Part shown: positions 10,404-14,557 of the stretch, piece by piece | Position numbering within the stretch: position 1 is the stretch's first letter | How the letters are laid out: every line of letters begins with the position of its first letter | Assembly: GCA_002309015.1 (NCBI GenBank) | Contig: DBWM01000053.1 | Location: 34,416-48,972 of the forward strand | Source of the DNA: Myxococcales bacterium UBA1238 | GTDB lineage: Bacteria; Myxococcota_A; Bradymonadia; UBA7976; UBA1532 | Direction: 5' to 3' | DNA: 14,557 bases | The notes under the pieces: generated by a model | The model's database searches: none | Told to the model about the DNA's origin: nothing | The model's input: only the letters and a program-made list of their open reading frames with translations | Program-made: the position numbers and the translations under genes

Positions 10404-11726
10404 CTATGCTCCGTAATGATCTTCTTTGATGGATTCTACAATGCGTTCTGCGATGCTGCCCCTGCCTTCCGGTAAAAACTGTTTTAAGGCCTGAAGCCGT
10501 TTTTCCTTCATTTCATCGTGGCCCGAAAGCAATTGCAAAAGCCGGCGCTCGATTTCTTCCCATGAGCGGGCATGATAGAGCGATGCATCCATGATGAGCG
10601 CTTCTTTTGAAAAACCGCGATGACCATCGCAATAGATGACCGGTTTATTCAGCACAAAATACTCCGCCAAAAGTGCAGAAAAATCCGAGACGATCGCGCT
10701 GGCCCTGCTGATACCTGGAAAATAATCGGCCTGCTCATCGAGCTCGATGTTGGGGCTTTCCCGGCATTGCGCTTTAAAGGCGTCGATCTGATCCTGTGTC
10801 ATCACGCCGGTTTCCAAAAAGTTTGAAAACATGAGCGGGTGAGGGCGGATGATGAGCGTCACTTCGGGATGCTGACGGGCAAAGGACAAAAAAGAACGGT
10901 AATAATCTATAAAATGGCTCTGTTTATTGCCTTTTTGGGCTGAAGAGGTCCAGCGCGGGGTCCAGAGAATGCAGGGGCGATCTGAAGTCTGGGAGGCGGG
11001 TGGATCCCAGTCGAACAGCGGATAGCCGAGATGGAGCAGCCTGGGATATGGGGAGGTGAGGCTCCGGAACAAAGGCTTAAGGCATTGCTGAATGGTTTCA
11101 TTCGCCGCAAAGAAGAGGGCTACATTCTTAAGAAAATTGAAGTTGTGAGAGATGTAAAAGGTGGCATCCTGCTCGAAGTTATAACCATACTGAATCAGAC
11201 AGATCTTTGCATATTTGCGCATTTCTCTGGCTTTGTAAGCTTCATAATAGGCATGTTCATAGGGGTATGAGTAGAATACATAATCCGGGCTAACTGCAGT
11301 GATATCAAACCATTTTTGATGCTCGAACGCATTGATGACGGCGCTGTAGAGTGAGGACAAAAGCGCATAGGCTGGATTCCTGCCTTCCGGATCGCGGAGG
11401 TCAGGCTGCGCGACCAGGTAGACCTGGAAGAGGGGATTTGAGGCCATCGTTTCATATACCGCGCGCAAAGAGTTCCAGGTTGCGGGATTGACGACCATAA
11501 AGGCGACGGTGATCCTGTTTTTCCTGGGCCTGGCCGAAATGCGGGCAATATACTTGCGGGTGAGCGAGATCTCCTTTCGTTCAAAAAAATAATCGAAGAT
11601 ATAGCTCATTTTTGCGTATTGTTGCGGTGAAAGGCCGCTCTTTAACGCGAATAAAAATAAATTCTTGGTCTTTTGGTGAACAAAACGGCGAATTTTCTCA
11701 ATTTTGCTCGGTTGACTTTTGTCCAT
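10404..11726 (-). CDS. CDP-glycerol glycerophosphotransferase family protein (TagF/TagB-like)
   Basis: The product is 440 aa. I chose the ATG at 11726 because GAGG lies six bases upstream; ATGs at 11729 and 11738 are in frame but poorly spaced. The gene overlaps the end of the asparagine-synthase-like gene by 29 bp. The N-terminal half (ITVAFMVVNPATWNSLRAVY) resembles the first Rossmann domain of this family. The C-terminal half has its signatures: WTPRWT (255-260), LIIRPHP (291-297), SDFSALLAEYFVLNKPVIY (347-365) and a closing GRGSIAERIVESI. The family transfers glycerol-phosphate, or a related polyol-phosphate, from a CDP-linked donor to a membrane-anchored acceptor on the cytoplasmic side. 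It best fits using the product of the TagD-like gene of the same operon. It may add one residue or polymerise; length alone cannot tell. Confidence 0.88.
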   Translation of the reverse strand: MDKSQPSKIEKIRRFVHQKTKNLFLFALKSGLSPQQYAKMSYIFDYFFERKEISLTRKYIARISARPRKNRITVAFMVVNPATWNSLRAVYETMASNPLFQVYLVAQPDLRDPEGRNPAYALLSSLYSAVINAFEHQKWFDITAVSPDYVFYSYPYEHAYYEAYKAREMRKYAKICLIQYGYNFEQDATFYISHNFNFLKNVALFFAANETIQQCLKPLFRSLTSPYPRLLHLGYPLFDWDPPASQTSDRPCILWTPRWTSSAQKGNKQSHFIDYYRSFLSFARQHPEVTLIIRPHPLMFSNFLETGVMTQDQIDAFKAQCRESPNIELDEQADYFPGISRASAIVSDFSALLAEYFVLNKPVIYCDGHRGFSKEALIMDASLYHARSWEEIERRLLQLLSGHDEMKEKRLQALKQFLPEGRGSIAERIVESIKEDHYGA

Positions 11727-12765
11727 CATCGCCCTCATTCAGATCGAGCCAGCGTTCCAGGCACCAGAGCTGCCATTTCTGATTACCGGTCAACCCGGAG
11801 AGATCAAGATCTTTTATAAATTCAGATCGTGAAGGCCCTGTCCAGTTCATAAAATACTGATCCACCGGTCGGGGCATGGGGTTCTTATTGGGTACAGGCA
11901 TTTCGGGATAGCGTTTGGCCATCAGTTCGCGGATGAGATATTTGGGTTCGCCGTTGCGAATGCGGTGTAAGTCGAGCGGCTCTGCCATCTTTAAATGAGC
12001 GTAAGGGTCGTAATAGGGCATGGCCGCAACGGCAAACGCATTCCAGTAGGAACCCGAGCTTTCGATGGCAAAAATCTCGTCCATAAATCTGAGAAAATCG
12101 ATGCCTTCACCCTGGCGATAACGCTCAAACACCGATGACAGATCGACCGGATGCTTTAACACATCTTGGGGTTGGGTGAAGATGTAACGGTTCATAAATT
12201 CGTTGAATTTCCAGTCCTTAGCCAACAGTTTATCCATTCCGCCAAAGACCAGATCGCTGCTTTCGCCCACAAACATGATTTCCACGCCGTCGTTTTTGGC
12301 CTGCAGGGCAGCCTGAAGGATTTGAGGCTCTATTGAATGAACGGGCGCGCATTTGGCTTTCATACAGGGGTCGGTATAGTTCAAAACCGTGTCCCACGAG
12401 ATGTCGACCTTGTGTAGTGTGAGGTTGTAATATTTTGCATAATACTCGGCGCGTGCGAGCTCCTCTTTCTGAAATGCTCCACCCAAAAAGCGAAAAGTAT
12501 AAGCCTCGCCGCAGCCCATATAAGAGGCGACGATCGCGCTGTCCATGCCACCCGAAAGCAGGATCCCCTTTTTTTTGCCTTCAAATTGCTTCATTTGGGC
12601 CGCGATGGCCTCACCGATTTCGTCTGCGGTTTTGACCGGCGTCCGGGCATGGTCGGGAATGGACGGGATGTTTTGATGATGCATGCCTTCGTAAAAGTCT
12701 TTGAGATCATCCTCGATGTATCGGAATGCAAGGTACGAACTCATGCAATAGTTTTTGTCAGCCAT
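11698..12765 (-). CDS. Asparagine-synthase-like PP-loop protein lacking the glutaminase domain
   Basis: The product is 355 aa, with the ATG at 12765 overlapping the upstream stop by 8 bp. The ATP-pyrophosphatase loop GILLSGGMDSAIVASYMG (SGGMDS at 71-76) and the later VGESSDLVFGG correspond to the synthetase half of asparagine synthase B. Residues about 8-29 (MSSYLAFRYIEDDLKDFYEGM) match the linker that normally follows the N-terminal glutamine-hydrolysing domain, so the protein begins right at the domain border and the class-II glutaminase half, with its N-terminal Cys, is absent. Such proteins adenylate a carboxylate and attack it with ammonia or another amine. Located between TagD-like and TagF-like genes, it probably modifies a carboxylated sugar or polyol precursor of the surface glycan rather than making bulk asparagine. 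The substrate is unknown. Confidence 0.85.
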   Translation of the reverse strand: MADKNYCMSSYLAFRYIEDDLKDFYEGMHHQNIPSIPDHARTPVKTADEIGEAIAAQMKQFEGKKKGILLSGGMDSAIVASYMGCGEAYTFRFLGGAFQKEELARAEYYAKYYNLTLHKVDISWDTVLNYTDPCMKAKCAPVHSIEPQILQAALQAKNDGVEIMFVGESSDLVFGGMDKLLAKDWKFNEFMNRYIFTQPQDVLKHPVDLSSVFERYRQGEGIDFLRFMDEIFAIESSGSYWNAFAVAAMPYYDPYAHLKMAEPLDLHRIRNGEPKYLIRELMAKRYPEMPVPNKNPMPRPVDQYFMNWTGPSRSEFIKDLDLSGLTGNQKWQLWCLERWLDLNEGDDGQKSTEQN

Positions 12766-13240
12766 TTTCTGTCTCGTTTAAATGTAATGCGCGTTGAGCA
12801 GATTCATCGGTCCATCCGCGGAACTGCTGCAAAACTCTGGCAATTTTGGTGGATGAGATCCCTTTGGTATAGGGGAAGTAAACGATGTGAATGCCTTCAG
12901 CACTCATCGCTTTTTCATATTCCTGCCATTTATCTGTGCCATACCAGTCATCACCCACAAAAAGCATGGTGGCGCCGAGTTTTTTACAGGCGGTCAGTTT
13001 GTCCATGTCGTATTGGGGGATCGCGGCATCCACATATTTGCAGGAGCGCACGATTTCAATTCTGTCTTCAAACGGGATCATCGGCCGCTTGCCTTTGTAG
13101 GCGACGAGTTCATCGACCGTTACGCCCACGACGAGGTAATCGCACATGCCTTTGGCATTCTTTAAAAGATTCAGATGCCCGATGTGAAACAGATCGTACA
13201 CACCTGCGGTATAGCCAATGACTTTCGGAGGAGGAGTCAT
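12758..13240 (-). CDS. TagD-like cytidylyltransferase (glycerol-3-phosphate cytidylyltransferase family)
   Basis: The product is 160 aa from the ATG at 13240, giving the usual small size of the family; in-frame ATGs further upstream would add residues not seen in relatives, and the ribosome-binding site is weak at all choices. Key motifs are complete: GYTAGVYDLFHIGH with the HxGH nucleotide-binding motif at 19-22, RIEIVRSCKYVD, FVGDDW (94-99) and KGISSTKI (126-133), the last matching the ISTTKI motif of TagD. The enzyme joins CTP to a polyol phosphate, such as glycerol-3-phosphate, forming CDP-polyol and pyrophosphate. Choline-phosphate or another small alcohol phosphate remains possible. It is the first gene of the surface-glycan operon and overlaps the next gene by 8 bp, supplying the donor for the TagF-like transferase downstream. 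Confidence 0.88.
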   Translation of the reverse strand: MTPPPKVIGYTAGVYDLFHIGHLNLLKNAKGMCDYLVVGVTVDELVAYKGKRPMIPFEDRIEIVRSCKYVDAAIPQYDMDKLTACKKLGATMLFVGDDWYGTDKWQEYEKAMSAEGIHIVYFPYTKGISSTKIARVLQQFRGWTDESAQRALHLNETENG

Positions 13241-13700
13241 ATGGAATCTCTCATTCCCTGGATTGTTGTGCATGGAATTGCGCGAACCGGCTGACAAAAC
13301 TTTCGAGAATTTTGATGTGCAGATGGGTGAGTTTTCCTGCAAGCGGCTTTCTTTGCGGGCATCAGCATTCCCGATGAGCTCCTGGTTTCGCGCATTTTCA
13401 ACCCCGTCTGCGACTTTGAGCGCGGGCTAGATTCCAAAATCGTGATCCTTTTTGCAAGCATCCGTTTTTGGGGGAGCGTGCGACTGTCGGATTTGAAGAT
13501 CCGGAGGTTCAGACTGGTTTGTCGTGAGTTTTGAAGCATCGACTCGCAGGGAGCGTGACCCGGTTTTGAGCGATCGCCAGGAGAATCGTTCGTCGTCTTC
13601 GGGGCAAGACGGCCTGCGGGTTTTCATTGCGTTCAAAAGGATTGAATATACATTTATTGGGGGGAGTCTCAACCATTTGCATGATCGTTGAGGAACGGGA
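13241..13700. other. Intergenic region between the glycan operon and the ankyrin gene
   Basis: This 460-bp divergent gap should hold the promoters of both flanking units. On the plus side an AT-rich patch around 13640-13665 (containing TATACA) precedes the ankyrin gene, but no good -35 is visible. I see no convincing promoter on the minus strand for the glycan operon. A stretch at 13331-13534 has the look of former coding sequence and is listed separately. Confidence 0.5.
13331..13534 (+). pseudogene. Possible decayed gene fragment
   Basis: An open frame without a start codon runs from just after a TGA (13328-13330) to a TGA at 13532-13534. Its first 40 or so codons (reading LQAAFFAGISIPDELLVSRI and on) use codons like those of the neighbouring real genes, with mostly G or C at third positions, while the last part looks random. 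A second frame just upstream (ELREPADKTFENFDVQMGEF, about 13275-13335) could be the earlier part after a frameshift. I do not recognise the protein, and this may be chance. Confidence 0.2.
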
Positions 13701-14557
13701 ATGATAAAAAATTTGAAATGGATTCAGACAGCATTGATTGCAGGACTGGCGTTCGGCTCTGTGACGGCCTCGGCGGAAGAGCCGGCGACCCAAGCTTCGG
13801 CGAAAACGGTCAAACAGGCGAAAACAGCCAAACAAAAGGTTCCAAACCTCATTGAGCTGCTGAACGATGGCAAGCTTAAGACCGTAAAAGATCTCAAGAA
13901 ATGGATCAAAGCGGGCGCCAGTCTCGAAGCCGATGATCCGGGGAGCAATACGATTTTGTATTGGGCATTCGTCGCTTACATGCTCCATGAGGTCAAGATT
14001 GATTTCATCAAAGCGCTGATCGATGCCGGCTGCAATCTCAACGCCCGGAACAAAGACGAATATGGCGAACGGACCGTGCTGATGATGGCCGCCGAAGAGA
14101 GTCAAACAGAGTTCGTGAAACTGCTGCTCGATGCGAAGGCGGACGTCAACGTGAAGGATCACAGGGGCTGGACGGCGTTGGAATACGCGGCAGGTTTTCC
14201 TGAGCTCATCAAAATACTCCTCGAGGCGGGCGCGAAGAACAATCCGACAGCGATCAACAACACGCTGATCCAGGCTGCGGGGATCGACGTCGCAATGCTC
14301 GACAGCGAAAGCTCTGTAAAGGCTTTGCTCGAAGCGGGCGCCGACGTCAATGTAAAGGATGAGGAGGGATTTACGCCGCTGATGATTGCAGCCAACCTGG
14401 CCCCTCTTGCGGTCGTTCAAACATTGCTCAAAGCGGGCGCGACGATCGACGAGAAGAACCCAAAAGGCATTACAGCGCTGATGCTTGCGGCCAAGAGCCT
14501 TACTGGCTGGTGGAATACAGGATGGGTTGCGTCGGAACGAGAAGAATGGCTCGCCCG
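13701..14557 (+). CDS. Secreted ankyrin-repeat protein (partial, runs off window end)
   Basis: At least 285 aa are visible from the ATG at 13701, which has GAGG seven bases upstream; no stop occurs before the window ends. Residues 1-25 form a signal peptide (MIKNLKWIQTALIAGLAFGS, then VTASA before EEP), so the protein is exported. A short Lys/Ala/Gln-rich linker (about 30-47) follows. Ankyrin repeats span about 84 to the end, for example TVLMMAAEESQTEFVKLLLD, WTALEYAAGFPELIKILLEAGA, and FTPLMIAANLAPLAVVQTLL with AGATIDEKN. Ankyrin repeats are protein-binding scaffolds; in bacteria they occur in periplasmic and host- or prey-directed proteins. It is transcribed divergently from the glycan operon. 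A long antisense frame over this gene is a shadow caused by biased codon use. Confidence 0.88.
   Translation, partial: MIKNLKWIQTALIAGLAFGSVTASAEEPATQASAKTVKQAKTAKQKVPNLIELLNDGKLKTVKDLKKWIKAGASLEADDPGSNTILYWAFVAYMLHEVKIDFIKALIDAGCNLNARNKDEYGERTVLMMAAEESQTEFVKLLLDAKADVNVKDHRGWTALEYAAGFPELIKILLEAGAKNNPTAINNTLIQAAGIDVAMLDSESSVKALLEAGADVNVKDEEGFTPLMIAANLAPLAVVQTLLKAGATIDEKNPKGITALMLAAKSLTGWWNTGWVASEREEWLA

Noticed and set aside
10404..13240. Methyl phosphoramidate capsule pathway like that of Campylobacter
   Set aside because: The cytidylyltransferase is of the TagD HxGH family rather than the type used in that pathway, and no glutamine kinase or hydrolase gene is present.
13509..14420. Long 303-codon minus-strand open frame
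   Set aside because: It is antisense to the ankyrin-repeat gene, which has a signal peptide, a ribosome-binding site and clear repeat motifs; the antisense protein has no recognisable features.

Overview
The window looks like chromosomal DNA from a Gram-negative bacterium of the former deltaproteobacterial groups, most likely Myxococcota or Bradymonadota. This rests on four things: a lipobox protein with a long Asp/Ser/Gly tail and a MYXO-CTERM-like C-terminus, a secreted TPR protein with two C-terminal hydrophobic helices, a large multi-pass NtrB-like histidine kinase, and a type III glutamine synthetase. By eye the base composition is only moderately GC-rich (low to mid 50s %), which is low for classical myxobacteria, so the phylum is an inference.

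Layout. Positions 1-110 hold three copies of a palindromic element at an exact 42-bp period. Next, on the minus strand, comes a two-gene unit: a SpoIID/LytB-type lipoprotein (810-2219) whose stop overlaps the start of a secreted TPR protein (139-813), with a candidate promoter at 2250-2277. Upstream, also on the minus strand, lie type III glutamine synthetase (2348-4444) and a membrane histidine kinase (4876-7011). The 431-bp gap between these two contains a terminator-like hairpin close to the glutamine synthetase start and a 107-bp inverted-repeat element with internal 22-bp tandem repeats. Two plus-strand genes follow, each with a candidate promoter: an unrecognised protein with one Sel1-like repeat (7248-8054) and a secreted Siw14-type tyrosine phosphatase (8282-8902).

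From 13240 down to 8933 runs a compact minus-strand operon of four overlapping or nearly abutting genes: a TagD-like cytidylyltransferase, a PP-loop asparagine-synthase-like protein without a glutaminase domain, a TagF-like CDP-glycerol glycerophosphotransferase family protein, and a Wzx-type flippase. Together they suggest a pathway that activates a polyol phosphate (glycerol phosphate or a relative), possibly amidates a precursor, transfers the phospho-polyol to a lipid-linked glycan, and flips the product across the inner membrane. This is a teichoic-acid-like surface decoration in a Gram-negative setting. A 460-bp gap, possibly holding a decayed gene, precedes a secreted ankyrin-repeat protein (13701 onward) that runs off the window end.

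The observations most worth checking are the 42-bp palindrome array, the glutaminase-less synthase in the TagD/TagF cassette, the possible attenuator in the glutamine synthetase leader, and a clear excess of the palindrome CGATCG across the window (19 sites by eye).
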